A stretch of DNA of 64,000 bases from Siminovitchia sediminis (GTDB taxonomy: Bacteria; Bacillota; Bacilli; Bacillales; Bacillaceae_C): NCBI RefSeq assembly GCF_042680885.1, contig NZ_JBHUEO010000002.1, forward strand, positions 47,933 through 111,932, written 5' to 3'. Shown here one piece after another: positions 23,909 through 33,186 of the stretch; within the stretch, counting starts at the first letter, position 1; each line of letters begins with the position of its first letter. The notes beneath the pieces were generated by a model. The model had not been told where the DNA came from and made no database searches. It saw only the letters and a program-made list of their open reading frames with translations. Both the position numbers and the translations under genes were made by a program.

Positions 23909-24089
23909 TTCTTTCCCTCCTGATTTAAAGGGCCTTCGCCTATTCCTATTATAGCCAATTAAAAAAGGAGGTGACAAGCGGATCGGCCATGAAATAAGAC
24001 AACGCTATACATCTATGATTATTTTTTCCTGAAAGGGTATCCTTTTTGATCATGAACAGCTATATGAAGGGTGAAAGGGGGTGATTCGA

Positions 24090-24308
24090 TTGGCAAGCGC
24101 ATTCCTGAAATCATCCAGGCTGAGATTGGTTTTCGAGATTGATTCGGATGATATGGATAAGCCCATTTACAGGAACAGAGTTTTCAACAACATCCGCCGG
24201 GATTCCACTACAGATGAACTTTACATGGCAGCACAGGCGATTGGGGCCCTCTCCCGGCACCCATTGTGGGCAATTGAGCGAAACGACAGCTATGATATTG
24301 ACGCCTAA
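24090..24308 (+). CDS. DUF1659 family protein
   Basis: A 72-residue protein; FLKSSRLRLVFEIDSDDMDKP and FNNIRRDSTTDELYMAAQAI are the DUF1659 pattern. TTG 24090 is chosen since AAAGGGGGTG sits 8 nt upstream and relatives begin with MA. It is first of a three-gene set with DUF2922 and YvrJ, a common trio in Bacillus whose role is unknown. Confidence 0.88.
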   Translation: MASAFLKSSRLRLVFEIDSDDMDKPIYRNRVFNNIRRDSTTDELYMAAQAIGALSRHPLWAIERNDSYDIDA

Positions 24309-24339
24309 TGATCTCTAATGTCGGTAAGGAGGTGAAGAG

Positions 24340-24558
24340 GTGAAAACATTGGAATTGCATTTTTTGACAAGCGAGGGGAAAACTGCAAGGCTGGCCATTG
24401 AAGATCCGCAGGAGCCGGTAAATCCGGTGGAAGTGAAAAATGCTATGCAATCAATCATTGATGCAGGTGTGTTTATGGACAGCGAAGGACATCCCTATGA
24501 AGAAATCAAAACCGCCAGGCTTGTTGAGAGGACAGTAACAGAGTACACATTGGAGTAG
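24340..24558 (+). CDS. DUF2922 family protein
   Basis: A 72-residue protein starting at GTG with GGAGGTGAAGAG upstream. LELHFLTSEGKTARLAIEDPQEPVNPVEVKNAMQSIIDAGVF is the DUF2922 pattern. It lies between the DUF1659 and YvrJ genes and is probably cotranscribed with both. Confidence 0.88.
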   Translation: MKTLELHFLTSEGKTARLAIEDPQEPVNPVEVKNAMQSIIDAGVFMDSEGHPYEEIKTARLVERTVTEYTLE

Positions 24559-24613
24559 ACCGAAGAGGCTTGGCTTTGGCCAAGCCTTTTAATTGAACAA
24601 GGAGGCAGTATAT

Positions 24614-24745
24614 ATGGAGCACATGATACCCTTCATCAGTGAAGTAGGATTTCCGGCACTCGTTACTTTTTATTTACTATACCGGATCGAAACGAAACTG
24701 GAAGATGTTGTACAATCCATTCAAAGCCTTCCGGAGAAATTGTAA
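24614..24745 (+). CDS. yvrJ: YvrJ family small membrane protein
   Basis: A 43-residue protein: ISEVGFPALVTFYLLYRIETKLE is the YvrJ family signature, with a single membrane helix at about residues 8-24. GGAGG stands 8-9 nt before ATG 24614. It follows DUF1659 and DUF2922 as in many Bacillus genomes. The function is unknown. Confidence 0.88.
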   Translation: MEHMIPFISEVGFPALVTFYLLYRIETKLEDVVQSIQSLPEKL

Positions 24746-24855
24746 CGAAGCAGTGAGTGCAGGCAGAAACAAAGGATTTTTATTCAGGATAACCCGAAAT
24801 ACGGAGAGTAAATAAAACCCGCTCTGCAAAATAAAAAACATTTCCCCGAACGGAT

Positions 24856-24894
24856 GGTGAGCCTCCTCGTGTGGTTGTACTGAGGGGTCTCACC
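24856..24894. other. Imperfect hairpin upstream of sbcD
   Basis: GGTGAGCCTCCTC pairs with GAGGGGTCTCACC at 11 of 13 positions. No T run follows directly, so it is not a clear terminator. Confidence 0.4.
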
Positions 24895-24997
24895 GAATCA
24901 AGATATCAGGGGCTACCCACTTTTTCTTAAATGATTAATGAATGAAGCCCATCATTTGCTATAATAATAGATATTTATAAGAAACAGGGTGATAGGG

Positions 24998-26143
24998 TTG
25001 AAGATCATACATACAGCTGACTGGCATCTGGGTAAGCTGGTCCATGGGGTATATATGACAGAACAGCAAGAAGCTGTTTTGGATCAGTTTGTCCAGCTTG
25101 TCTCCAGTGAAAAGCCTGATGCTGTCATTATAGCCGGTGATTTATATGACCGTTCCGTTCCTCCGGTTGAAGCTGTCCAGCTATTGGAAAAAGTACTGTT
25201 TCGTATAAATGTAGAGCTCCATACACCGATTCTGGCTATTTCCGGAAATCATGACAGTGCAGAGCGTCTGGCCTTTGGTTCATCCTGGTACCGGCATAGC
25301 GGTTTTTATTTGAATGGGAAAATAGAAAGTTGTTTGGAGCCTGTTCGGATTCAGGATGTCAATTTTTATTTGGTCCCTTACACGGAGCCCGGCGTGGTCC
25401 GTGACTTTTTCCAGGATTCGAGTATCCATTCGCATCATGACGCTATGAATCGGATTACTTGGGAGATTGAGAAAAATATGGATCCTGATGCAGTAAATAT
25501 ACTGGTGTGCCATGCCTTCGTACTGGGCGGAAAAACAACTGATTCAGAAAGAATTTTATCTGTCGGGGGTTCAGGATGTATAGGGTCGGATTGTTTCAGC
25601 CCATTTACGTACACAGCGCTGGGGCACTTGCATAGTCCAGATGCGATTCATCATGATTCTATTCGTTATTCGGGTTCACTGCTTAAGTATTCTTTCTCTG
25701 AGGCAAAGCAGAGAAAGAGTGTTTCGGTCATCAACATTGAATCAAACGGTCAGCTTACTATAAAAGAAAGAGGGCTCACTCCCCGTTTGGATATGAGGGA
25801 GATTACCGGATACATAGAAGAGTTATTAGATCCGGCTTTTTACGAAAATCAAAAGCTGGACGACTATCTGAAAGTCACTTTATTGGATGAGGGTGCACTG
25901 CTGGACCCCATCAATAAGCTGCGGGCTGTTTATCCGAACATTCTTCACTTAGAGCGGAAAATTGATCGAGTGGATTCGGCAAAAAAACAGACTCTCCAAA
26001 TGGTGCAAAGTGAGAGAAAAACAGAGCTCGATCTTTTTGAAGATTTTTATCGTGAAATGACAACAAGTGATTTTACAGAAGAAAAACAAAAGTTAATGGA
26101 AGAAGTCATTGACGATGTTCGCAAGGAAGTGATCCTTGTATGA
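24998..26143 (+). CDS. sbcD: SbcD, exonuclease subunit
   Basis: A 381-residue Mre11-type nuclease. Metal-binding motifs are TADWHLG (residues about 6-12), IIAGDLYDR, SGNHDS (GNHD near 83) and, later, CHAF and LGHLHSP. With SbcC it opens and trims hairpin or protein-blocked DNA ends. TTG 24998 is preferred to the upstream GTG because AGGGTGATAGG stands before it. Its stop overlaps the sbcC start (ATGA). Confidence 0.94.
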   Translation: MKIIHTADWHLGKLVHGVYMTEQQEAVLDQFVQLVSSEKPDAVIIAGDLYDRSVPPVEAVQLLEKVLFRINVELHTPILAISGNHDSAERLAFGSSWYRHSGFYLNGKIESCLEPVRIQDVNFYLVPYTEPGVVRDFFQDSSIHSHHDAMNRITWEIEKNMDPDAVNILVCHAFVLGGKTTDSERILSVGGSGCIGSDCFSPFTYTALGHLHSPDAIHHDSIRYSGSLLKYSFSEAKQRKSVSVINIESNGQLTIKERGLTPRLDMREITGYIEELLDPAFYENQKLDDYLKVTLLDEGALLDPINKLRAVYPNILHLERKIDRVDSAKKQTLQMVQSERKTELDLFEDFYREMTTSDFTEEKQKLMEEVIDDVRKEVILV

Positions 26144-29100
26144 GGCCTTTACAATTAACCATGCAGGCATTTGGTCCATATGCAGGAGAAGAAACTATTG
26201 ATTTTACTCAGTTGGAAAACCGGACCATGTTTGTCATATCCGGAAAAACAGGTGCCGGTAAAACTTCTATTTTTGATGGGATCAGCTTTGCGATTTATGG
26301 GAAAGCCAGCGGCGAAGATCGCATGGGAAGTGATTTGCGCAGCCACTTTGCAAAAGATGATGTTCCGACAGAAGTATCGCTGACTTTTCAGCTAAAAGAC
26401 CAAATCTATCATATTTGGAGAGCTCCTCAACAAGAAAAAAAGAAGTCAAGAGGAGAGGGTTATACCATTGTCAATGCAAAAGCAGAGCTATATATTTTGG
26501 AAGATTCAGGTGAAAAAAAACTCCTGGCTGCCAATGTTCGTGAGACGGATGAGAAAATTAAAGAAATCATCCAGCTGGATGCAAATCAATTTCGGCAAAT
26601 TTTAATGATTCCCCAAGGAGATTTCCGAAAGCTTCTTACATCAGACAGTAAAGAAAAAGAAGCCATCCTGCAGAGACTGTTCCATACAGAAGCATATAAA
26701 AAAATAGAAGATCGATTGAAAGACAAGGCCGGGTTGCTTAAAAGCGAAGTGGAAAGCGGAATCGAACAAAGGAGCCGGCTGTTAAAAAGTGTTTTTACAA
26801 ATGGACACGAAGAGCTGGAGGCGGCACTGGCTGAGAAGATACCAAGTGATACGGCCGTTCTCCCTTTGCTGAATGAGGTCACCGAAGACATGAAGAAAGC
26901 ATACCGGCAATTGGAGAAAAAAATAGAGTCCAAACAAAAAGAACGAGATGAAGTTAAAAGAAAAGTTAACGAAGCAGAAAATATCTTAAATGAAATGAAT
27001 ACTCGTGATGAACTAAAGAAGAAAAAGTCCAAATTAGACGGGGAAAAGAGGATGATAGACGAAAAAAAACAAACTGTAATCCTTGCCAGGCGCGCCGCTC
27101 ATTTGGAACATCAGGAAAATATATGTAAACGTCTAAAAAAAGAAATAGATGAAAAAGAACGGAAGAAGAGTCGTCTGGAAGAAACATTCATACAAACTGA
27201 ACAAGCAAGCAGGTCAGCAGAAGAAAAGCTAAGGGTTGAAGAGAAAAACAAAAGCAAAAGAGAACACCTGCATGCTGAATTCATGAGACTGGATCATCTG
27301 CGAGATGCCGTTTTGTCATTTTCAAATAAAAAGGCGGATCTTTTGCGATTAGAAAATGATATAAGAAAATATCGCAGCGAGCTGGAAAAAGGCAAGATCC
27401 GGGTAACAGAGTGGGAAGAGAAGATAGACAAGGAACAAAAACATCTTCAAGTCCTTCGAGACCTTCAAGACCAAAACGTCCAGTTAAAAGAGGAGCTGCT
27501 GAGACACCGGCAACTACTTAACGAAGTCAATCAATTGGATGAAATCTTGGAAAAGAAACAATCCGCACAACAATTCCTCAATCAAAAGGAAAAAGAGCTG
27601 ACTCTGGCTCAAGCCAGAGCAAATGATGCGATGGCTGTCCTAAAACAAATAGAGGAGAAATGGCATGCCGAACAAGCGGCCATTCTGGCCAAAGGTTTAT
27701 CTATGGGTGAGCCATGCCCTGTTTGCGGATCGTCTGATCACCCTTCACCGGCGTCTTTCACTGGCAGCCACATCAGTGAGGATGATTATGAATCGGCAAA
27801 AAAGGATGTCCAACGTATAGAGAGGCATTTGGCTGATGTACAGCAAGAATGGATGAAAGCAAAAGCGGATTTTGATATGTTAAACGAATCGGCAGTGGAA
27901 AAATCCGAGATGATTACACAGCACTGGCCTGAAGTGGTTATAGAGAGTATACCATCTTTATTGCTGGAGCTGCAGGAAAAGGAAAACCGAATGGCCGGCC
28001 GCTTGCAGGCCAATACAGAAAGAACAGAAACCATTCCTAAAATAGAGTCGGCAATTACACAGCTCACAAAAGATGTCAAAGAGCTGAAAGGAAAGCTGGA
28101 AGGGATTGCTGAAAAGGAAAGAACATCCTCCAATGAATACCTGGAAACAAGAGCAGCTCTTCAAAGTCTTACACTTCATCTTCCGAATGGCGTTCAGACA
28201 AAAGAACAATTTGATAAGAGATTAACAGAATTGCAACTTCAAATTAAACAATATGATACCGCACTGGCGGAAGCACAGGAAACTTTTACAAAGATGACAG
28301 AACAGCTGGCAACTCAAAGAGCATCGATTGAAAGCATGAGAGAAGATATAGAGAACATTCAAAGCTCTCTTCTAAAAGAGAGAGAAAAATTTCTGGAGCA
28401 GCTTCATCAGGAAGGATTCTCTTCTTATGGGCAATATACAAATGCCAAAAAAGATGAGAGATGGATTCAAACAGCCGAAGAAGAAATAAAAATATTCGGT
28501 GAGGAATTCAGAGCTGTCACCGAGCTTTTAAACGATTATGAAGAGCGTTTAAAAGAGGTGGACCGTCCTGATATGGCGAAGCTTGAAGAGGCATTTAAAG
28601 AGCAAGAAAATATACTTCTGGCCTTAAATAGCCAATATTCCGGCTTAATGATGAATATCCGGAGAAACGAGGAAGTTCAAATAAGTGTTGACCAACTAAA
28701 TCAGCAGATTAAAGAAAAGGAAAAGAAATACGAACTGATTGGTCATCTGTCCGATATTACAAAAGGAAAAAATGCTTTTAAATTAACATTTGAACGATAT
28801 GTCCTGGCATCATTTTTAGATGATATTCTCTCTGCCGCGAATCATAGACTGGCGAAAATGACGAGCGGGCGCTATCAGCTTTTAAGAAAGAAGGAACGTT
28901 CCAAAGGAAATGTTCAAAGCGGATTGGAGCTGCTTGTCTTTGACCAGTATACAGGCCAGGAACGCCATGTTAAAACATTATCCGGCGGTGAAAGTTTTAA
29001 AGCAGCTCTCTCACTTGCTCTGGGACTGGCGGATGTCGTACAGGAGTATGCGGGGGGTGTTTCATTGGAGACCATGTTTATTGATGAAGGCTTCGGCACC

Positions 29101-29274
29101 TTGGATCCCGAATCTTTGGACCAGGCCATAGAGGCCTTGATGGAAATACAAAGTACGGGTAGACTTGTTGGGATTATATCTCATGTTCCGGAATTGAAAG
29201 AAAGAATTGATGCACGGCTGGAAGTGAAGGCTGGCCAAAGCGGAAGCAGTACCGAATTTGTTTTTTTATCATAA
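26140..29274 (+). CDS. sbcC: SbcC, SMC-like ATPase subunit
   Basis: A 1044-residue Rad50-type protein. The Walker A motif GKTGAGKTS is near residue 35. Long coiled-coil arms rich in Lys, Glu and Gln flank a zinc hook with CPVCGSSDHP near residues 525-534. The ABC signature LSGGESFKAALSLALG and the Walker B segment MFIDEGFG lie near residues 950-985. It forms the SbcCD complex with the upstream gene product. Length and hook position are typical. Confidence 0.95.
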   Translation: MRPLQLTMQAFGPYAGEETIDFTQLENRTMFVISGKTGAGKTSIFDGISFAIYGKASGEDRMGSDLRSHFAKDDVPTEVSLTFQLKDQIYHIWRAPQQEKKKSRGEGYTIVNAKAELYILEDSGEKKLLAANVRETDEKIKEIIQLDANQFRQILMIPQGDFRKLLTSDSKEKEAILQRLFHTEAYKKIEDRLKDKAGLLKSEVESGIEQRSRLLKSVFTNGHEELEAALAEKIPSDTAVLPLLNEVTEDMKKAYRQLEKKIESKQKERDEVKRKVNEAENILNEMNTRDELKKKKSKLDGEKRMIDEKKQTVILARRAAHLEHQENICKRLKKEIDEKERKKSRLEETFIQTEQASRSAEEKLRVEEKNKSKREHLHAEFMRLDHLRDAVLSFSNKKADLLRLENDIRKYRSELEKGKIRVTEWEEKIDKEQKHLQVLRDLQDQNVQLKEELLRHRQLLNEVNQLDEILEKKQSAQQFLNQKEKELTLAQARANDAMAVLKQIEEKWHAEQAAILAKGLSMGEPCPVCGSSDHPSPASFTGSHISEDDYESAKKDVQRIERHLADVQQEWMKAKADFDMLNESAVEKSEMITQHWPEVVIESIPSLLLELQEKENRMAGRLQANTERTETIPKIESAITQLTKDVKELKGKLEGIAEKERTSSNEYLETRAALQSLTLHLPNGVQTKEQFDKRLTELQLQIKQYDTALAEAQETFTKMTEQLATQRASIESMREDIENIQSSLLKEREKFLEQLHQEGFSSYGQYTNAKKDERWIQTAEEEIKIFGEEFRAVTELLNDYEERLKEVDRPDMAKLEEAFKEQENILLALNSQYSGLMMNIRRNEEVQISVDQLNQQIKEKEKKYELIGHLSDITKGKNAFKLTFERYVLASFLDDILSAANHRLAKMTSGRYQLLRKKERSKGNVQSGLELLVFDQYTGQERHVKTLSGGESFKAALSLALGLADVVQEYAGGVSLETMFIDEGFGTLDPESLDQAIEALMEIQSTGRLVGIISHVPELKERIDARLEVKAGQSGSSTEFVFLS

Positions 29275-29289
29275 TAAGGAGGAATCTTC

Positions 29290-29475
29290 TTGGATAAAAC
29301 TTTTTTTATTGCAACTCAAATATTTGGGTGGTTTATCGCCATTAGTCTGGCGGTGTTTGCCTTCTTTGCCTTTAGGTTACATTATCCTTTTATCGGCATT
29401 TTGTTGATTCTAATTTTTATCGGTTCGTGCATAGTAAATATAATGTTCAGAAAAAAATGGATAGAAACGTCATAA
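29290..29475 (+). CDS. Small two-helix membrane protein after sbcC
   Basis: A 61-residue protein beginning at TTG, with TAAGGAGGAATC before it, 15 bp after sbcC. It has two hydrophobic segments at about residues 6-28 and 34-52 and a short basic end. No family was recognised. It is probably expressed from the sbcDC transcript and is followed by a terminator. Confidence 0.65.
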   Translation: MDKTFFIATQIFGWFIAISLAVFAFFAFRLHYPFIGILLILIFIGSCIVNIMFRKKWIETS

Positions 29476-29513
29476 ATGCTTGACAGCAAACTATTAATAT
29501 GTTGAGCAAATAA

Positions 29514-29566
29514 ACTTAAGCTGCTTTGGAAACCATGGACCATGTTTTCCGAGCAGCTTTTTTTGA
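29514..29566 (+). terminator. Terminator of the sbcDC unit
   Basis: AAGCTGCT-TT-GGAAA pairs with TTTTCC-G-AGCAGCTT around a palindromic CCATGGACCATG-type loop, followed by T7. Confidence 0.85.
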
Positions 29567-29648
29567 TAAAAAAAAGACGTCACATCTGTGCCTTTTTTGA
29601 TGTTTCTGTAGAAACACAGCTCTTTCAATGATCTAAGTACATAAAATA

Positions 29649-29667
29649 ATTGATAATTATTATCAAT
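29649..29667. promoter_or_regulatory. Fur box 1 upstream of pfeT
   Basis: ATTGATAATTATTATCAAT is a perfect 9-1-9 palindrome and fits the Fur consensus at every defined position. Its centre is about 102 bp before the -35 element. Confidence 0.85.
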
Positions 29668-29714
29668 AAACAAAAAGAGAAAATGATTTATTATCCCATT
29701 TTCACAAGGATAAT

Positions 29715-29733
29715 ATTAATAATCATTATCAAT
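29715..29733. promoter_or_regulatory. Fur box 2 upstream of pfeT
   Basis: ATTAATAATCATTATCAAT differs from the Fur consensus 19-mer at one position. Its centre is about 36 bp before the -35 element, a place suited to activation rather than blockage. Confidence 0.8.
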
Positions 29734-29759
29734 TAGATTAAAACTTTCTCAATTATAAG

Positions 29760-29788
29760 TTGACTGCACGTAACCATTTTAATATAAT
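29760..29788 (+). promoter_or_regulatory. pfeT promoter
   Basis: TTGACT (29760-29765), 17-nt spacer, TATAAT (29783-29788). The predicted start near 29795 abuts the PerR box. Confidence 0.8.
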
Positions 29789-29795
29789 AATTATA

Positions 29796-29810
29796 TAATA
29801 ATTATTATAA
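29796..29810. promoter_or_regulatory. PerR box at the pfeT transcription start
   Basis: TAATAATTATTATAA matches the PerR box TTATAATNATTATAA at 13 of 14 defined positions. It lies over the predicted start site, as expected for a repressor. The surrounding AT-rich palindromes make its exact register less certain. Confidence 0.65.
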
Positions 29811-29850
29811 ATTATTAGCGCTCGTCATCCATCTTTAAAGGAGGTGCCAA

Positions 29851-31773
29851 ATGAATCCAGGAATACAAACTGCCCATAGTGAAGGTTCTTTTTCCCAACT
29901 GAGCGTATTGGACAGATTAAAGGTTCATGGTGAATTATTGGCAGCCGCAGTTAGCGGGTTGCTGATCGTCATTGCTTGGCTCCTTGATAAAAATGGCGCT
30001 GAGACAACTTCAATTATGGTTTATATATCAGCTTATATGATTGGTGGATTTGCAAAAGCCAAGGAAGGCATTCAAGATACCATTCACCAAAAAGAATTCA
30101 ACGTCGAACTGCTGATGATTTTGGCAGCGATTGGTTCGGCAATCATCGGTTATTGGGCTGAAGGAGCTATCTTGATTTTTATTTTTGCACTGAGTGGTGC
30201 CTTGGAAACCTACACGATGAACAAGAGCCAAAAGGAAATATCATCATTAATGAAATTGCAGCCTGAAGAAGCATGGCTGATCAAAGAAGGTGATGTAAAG
30301 AGGGTTCATGTTTCTGAGCTGGATGTGGGTGACTTAGTACTTATCAAACCTGGAGAGCGGGTGCCCTCTGATGGAAAGATTGTCAATGGAATCACCACTG
30401 TGGATGAAGCAGCAATCACAGGTGAATCATTGCCGGTTACCAAGGGTTTAGATGAAGAGGTATATGCAGGTACATTAAACATGAATGGTTCCATTACCAT
30501 GGAGGTTACCAAACCTAATCATGCTACTTTATTTCAAAAAATTATTGAATTGGTCCAGTCAGCCCAAAGTGAAAAGTCGCCTTCACAGCTTTTTATTGAA
30601 CGGTTTGAAGGACGTTATGTCAAAGTTGTCTTGCTGGCTGTATTCATCATGATGTTTCTTCCTCATTATGTTTTGGGGTGGACCTGGAATGAAACATTTT
30701 ACCGGGCCATGATCCTTTTGGTCGTCGCATCACCTTGTGCTTTGGTTGCTTCAATCATGCCTGCAACCCTGTCGGCTGTTTCCAATGGGGCGAGAAAAGG
30801 AATCCTTTTTAAAGGAGGCAACCATTTGGAACAGCTGGCTCATGTCAAAGCGATTGCCTTTGACAAAACGGGTACTTTGACAAAAGGGCAGCCCGAAGTA
30901 ACCGATGTGATTGTCAGAAATGGAATGGATGAAAGTGAAGTTTTGCAAGCAGCGGGTTCCATAGAATGGCACTCAAACCATCCGCTTGCTAAAGCGATTG
31001 TAGCGTACACACAATCAAAGGGTGCAGAGGAATTTCAGCAGGTACATCAATTAAAGGATATACCAGGCAAAGGAATTCAGGCAACCATCAATCAAGTGGT
31101 ATGGAAAATGGGGAATGTTGAATTCATGGATCGTACAGCACTGGATGCAAATGCTTTGTTACAGGCAGAAACATTACAAGCTGAGGGAAAGACCATCGTT
31201 TATATTCAAAAAGGTGAACATTGGGCTGGCATGATTGCTTTGACGGATGTGATCCGGCGAGAAACAATCCGCACAATCAGACTATTGAAAAAGCAAGGGG
31301 TCTATTCCATCATGCTTACAGGAGACAACAAGACTACGGCCCAAGCCATTGCTGCAGAAAGCAAAATAGATGACTATATAGCTGGATGCCTGCCTGAAAA
31401 TAAAGTCAAGCATATCAGTACGCTTCAATCCACATACGATTCTGTGGCCATGGTGGGAGACGGTATTAACGATGCCCCTGCCCTTGTCACAGCAAATGTT
31501 GGTATAGCCATAGGCAATGGGACGGATGTTGCTTTGGAAACGGCAGATGTAGTTCTGATGAAAAATGATTTAAGCCGGATTCCAGAGGCGATTCAGCTGT
31601 CTAAAAGAATGAACAGGATTATTAAGCAAAATATTTATTTTTCCATTGGCGTGATTTTTTTGCTGATCATGTCGAACTTTTTCCAATTTATTGATTTGCC
31701 GCTGGGGGTTATTGGACATGAAGGGAGTACGATCCTTGTCATATTAAATGGTCTTCGGCTATTGAAATCATGA
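29851..31773 (+). CDS. pfeT: P1B4-type metal efflux ATPase, PfeT/ZosA-like Fe(II) exporter
   Basis: A 640-residue heavy-metal P-type ATPase without an N-terminal metal-binding domain. The ion-path motif is SPCALV (near residue 295), the phosphorylation site is DKTGTLTKG, then TGDNKTTA and GDGINDAPAL. GHEGST in the last helix is typical of the P1B4 group. B. subtilis PfeT (formerly ZosA) exports iron and is repressed by PerR and activated by Fur. The operator layout before this gene fits that. Zinc or cobalt export cannot be excluded. Confidence 0.88.
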   Translation: MNPGIQTAHSEGSFSQLSVLDRLKVHGELLAAAVSGLLIVIAWLLDKNGAETTSIMVYISAYMIGGFAKAKEGIQDTIHQKEFNVELLMILAAIGSAIIGYWAEGAILIFIFALSGALETYTMNKSQKEISSLMKLQPEEAWLIKEGDVKRVHVSELDVGDLVLIKPGERVPSDGKIVNGITTVDEAAITGESLPVTKGLDEEVYAGTLNMNGSITMEVTKPNHATLFQKIIELVQSAQSEKSPSQLFIERFEGRYVKVVLLAVFIMMFLPHYVLGWTWNETFYRAMILLVVASPCALVASIMPATLSAVSNGARKGILFKGGNHLEQLAHVKAIAFDKTGTLTKGQPEVTDVIVRNGMDESEVLQAAGSIEWHSNHPLAKAIVAYTQSKGAEEFQQVHQLKDIPGKGIQATINQVVWKMGNVEFMDRTALDANALLQAETLQAEGKTIVYIQKGEHWAGMIALTDVIRRETIRTIRLLKKQGVYSIMLTGDNKTTAQAIAAESKIDDYIAGCLPENKVKHISTLQSTYDSVAMVGDGINDAPALVTANVGIAIGNGTDVALETADVVLMKNDLSRIPEAIQLSKRMNRIIKQNIYFSIGVIFLLIMSNFFQFIDLPLGVIGHEGSTILVILNGLRLLKS

Positions 31774-31785
31774 GTATCTTCACGT

Positions 31786-31812
31786 TCCGCAAGGAGCGTT
31801 TTTTTTTTGCTC
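31786..31812 (+). terminator. Terminator after pfeT
   Basis: ACGTTCC and GGAGCGT pair around GCAA, followed by about ten T. Confidence 0.8.
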
Positions 31813-32110
31813 TTTTATGGGAGGGGCAAACTGATAAACCATATTTCCATTCTAAACCTTTCTATTTGCAATTATAAAGACCCTCTTTTTTCACAAGGTG
31901 AAAAGATACCATCATTCAAAGGACCTCGTTGATTTATAATGGATGTAAGGAAACCAACAGGACGTCACTTTGCTGACAGTAATCGGCGGCTGTCTTAACA
32001 TCGTTTGCCAAAAAACATCGCATGGTCATTTGATCATTTTGTTCCGGGGCAGGGAAACGTCCATTCAAAAAATATGACAAATTCATTAAACTTTTAGTTT
32101 AATAAAGCAA
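31813..32110. other. Non-coding stretch before the siderophore importer
   Basis: No ORF with a ribosome-binding site or recognisable RNA was found in these 298 bases. Confidence 0.4.
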
Positions 32111-32135
32111 ATGAGAAAAATTCTCAATTATTCTA

Positions 32136-32163
32136 TTGACGGAATAGCGGCTGATGATATAAT
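32136..32163 (+). promoter_or_regulatory. Promoter of the yclNOPQ operon
   Basis: TTGACG (32136-32141), 16-nt spacer, TATAAT (32158-32163). A weaker Fur-like palindrome TGAGAA-AAA-TTCTCA lies just upstream (about 32111-32129). Confidence 0.75.
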
Positions 32164-32176
32164 GAAGATAAGCCTA

Positions 32177-32195
32177 AGTGATAATGATTATCAAT
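32177..32195. promoter_or_regulatory. Fur box of the yclNOPQ operon
   Basis: AGTGATAATGATTATCAAT matches the Fur consensus 19-mer except at one position. It lies just downstream of the predicted start, a repressing position. Confidence 0.88.
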
Positions 32196-32235
32196 TCCTC
32201 CAGAAATTTACATAGAAAACGTTGGTGTATGGTTC

Positions 32236-33186
32236 GTGAAACTAAAAATTTTAATTCCCTTAATGGTGATATTATCCATTCTTTCATTATTTATAGGAGT
32301 CAGCAATATTTCTCCAGTGGATCTGCTGGACTTTAATTCGGAAGACACTCAAGTCTTTTTGATCAGCAGGCTGCCAAGGCTGGCAGCAATCATTCTTGCA
32401 GGTGCAGGAATGAGTATTGCAGGTTTAATTATGCAGCAGTTGAGCCGCAACAAATTTGTTTCACCAACCACAGCGGGAACGCTGGACGCCACCAGATTGG
32501 GAATTCTTGTCTCCATGCTGCTGTTTGCCAATGCCGGTATGCTTGAAAGAATGGCGATTGCTTTTGTGTTTGCCCTTGCAGGTTCTTTGTTGTTTATGCA
32601 GATTCTTGATCGCATTAAATTTAAAGACGCTATTTTTATCCCGCTTGTCGGGCTTATGTTCGGCAACATCCTGTCGTCGGTTACTACATTTTTTGCCTAT
32701 CGGGCAAATGTCATACAAAATATGTCCGCGTGGCTGCAGGGTGACTTTTCCATGATTATGAAAGGTCGCTACGAACTGCTGTATATAAGCATCCCGGTCA
32801 TCTTACTGGCGTACTTATATGCCAACCGATTTACTGTAGCGGGAATGGGGGAGGATTTTGCTAAGAATCTCGGACTCTCTTATAAACGGATTCTCCATAT
32901 CGGGCTGATTCTGGTAGCTCTGATTACCACGACTGTTGTACTGACAGTAGGGATGATTCCGTTTCTTGGATTGATTATCCCAAATATCGTCTCTATCTTT
33001 AAAGGTGATCATCTGCGAAAAACATTGCCGCATACAGCTTTGCTTGGAGCAATTTTTCTGTTGCTCTGCGACATTCTGGGGCGCGTCATCATCTATCCTT
33101 ACGAAATCTCCATCAGTCTGATGGTTGGTATCATTGGCAGCGGTATATTTTTATATTTGCTTTTCAGGAGGAGAGCCTATGCGTAA
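32236..33186 (+). CDS. yclN: Siderophore ABC transporter permease YclN
   Basis: A 316-residue FecCD-type permease starting with GTG, with about nine hydrophobic helices. Family features are ISRLPRLAAIILAGAGMSIAGLIMQQLSRNKF near residues 42-73 and GMIPFLGLIIPNIV near 238. It is first in a Fur-controlled four-gene importer. Size and order match B. subtilis YclNOPQ, which takes up petrobactin and precursors. The ligand here is inferred. Confidence 0.9.
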   Translation: MKLKILIPLMVILSILSLFIGVSNISPVDLLDFNSEDTQVFLISRLPRLAAIILAGAGMSIAGLIMQQLSRNKFVSPTTAGTLDATRLGILVSMLLFANAGMLERMAIAFVFALAGSLLFMQILDRIKFKDAIFIPLVGLMFGNILSSVTTFFAYRANVIQNMSAWLQGDFSMIMKGRYELLYISIPVILLAYLYANRFTVAGMGEDFAKNLGLSYKRILHIGLILVALITTTVVLTVGMIPFLGLIIPNIVSIFKGDHLRKTLPHTALLGAIFLLLCDILGRVIIYPYEISISLMVGIIGSGIFLYLLFRRRAYA

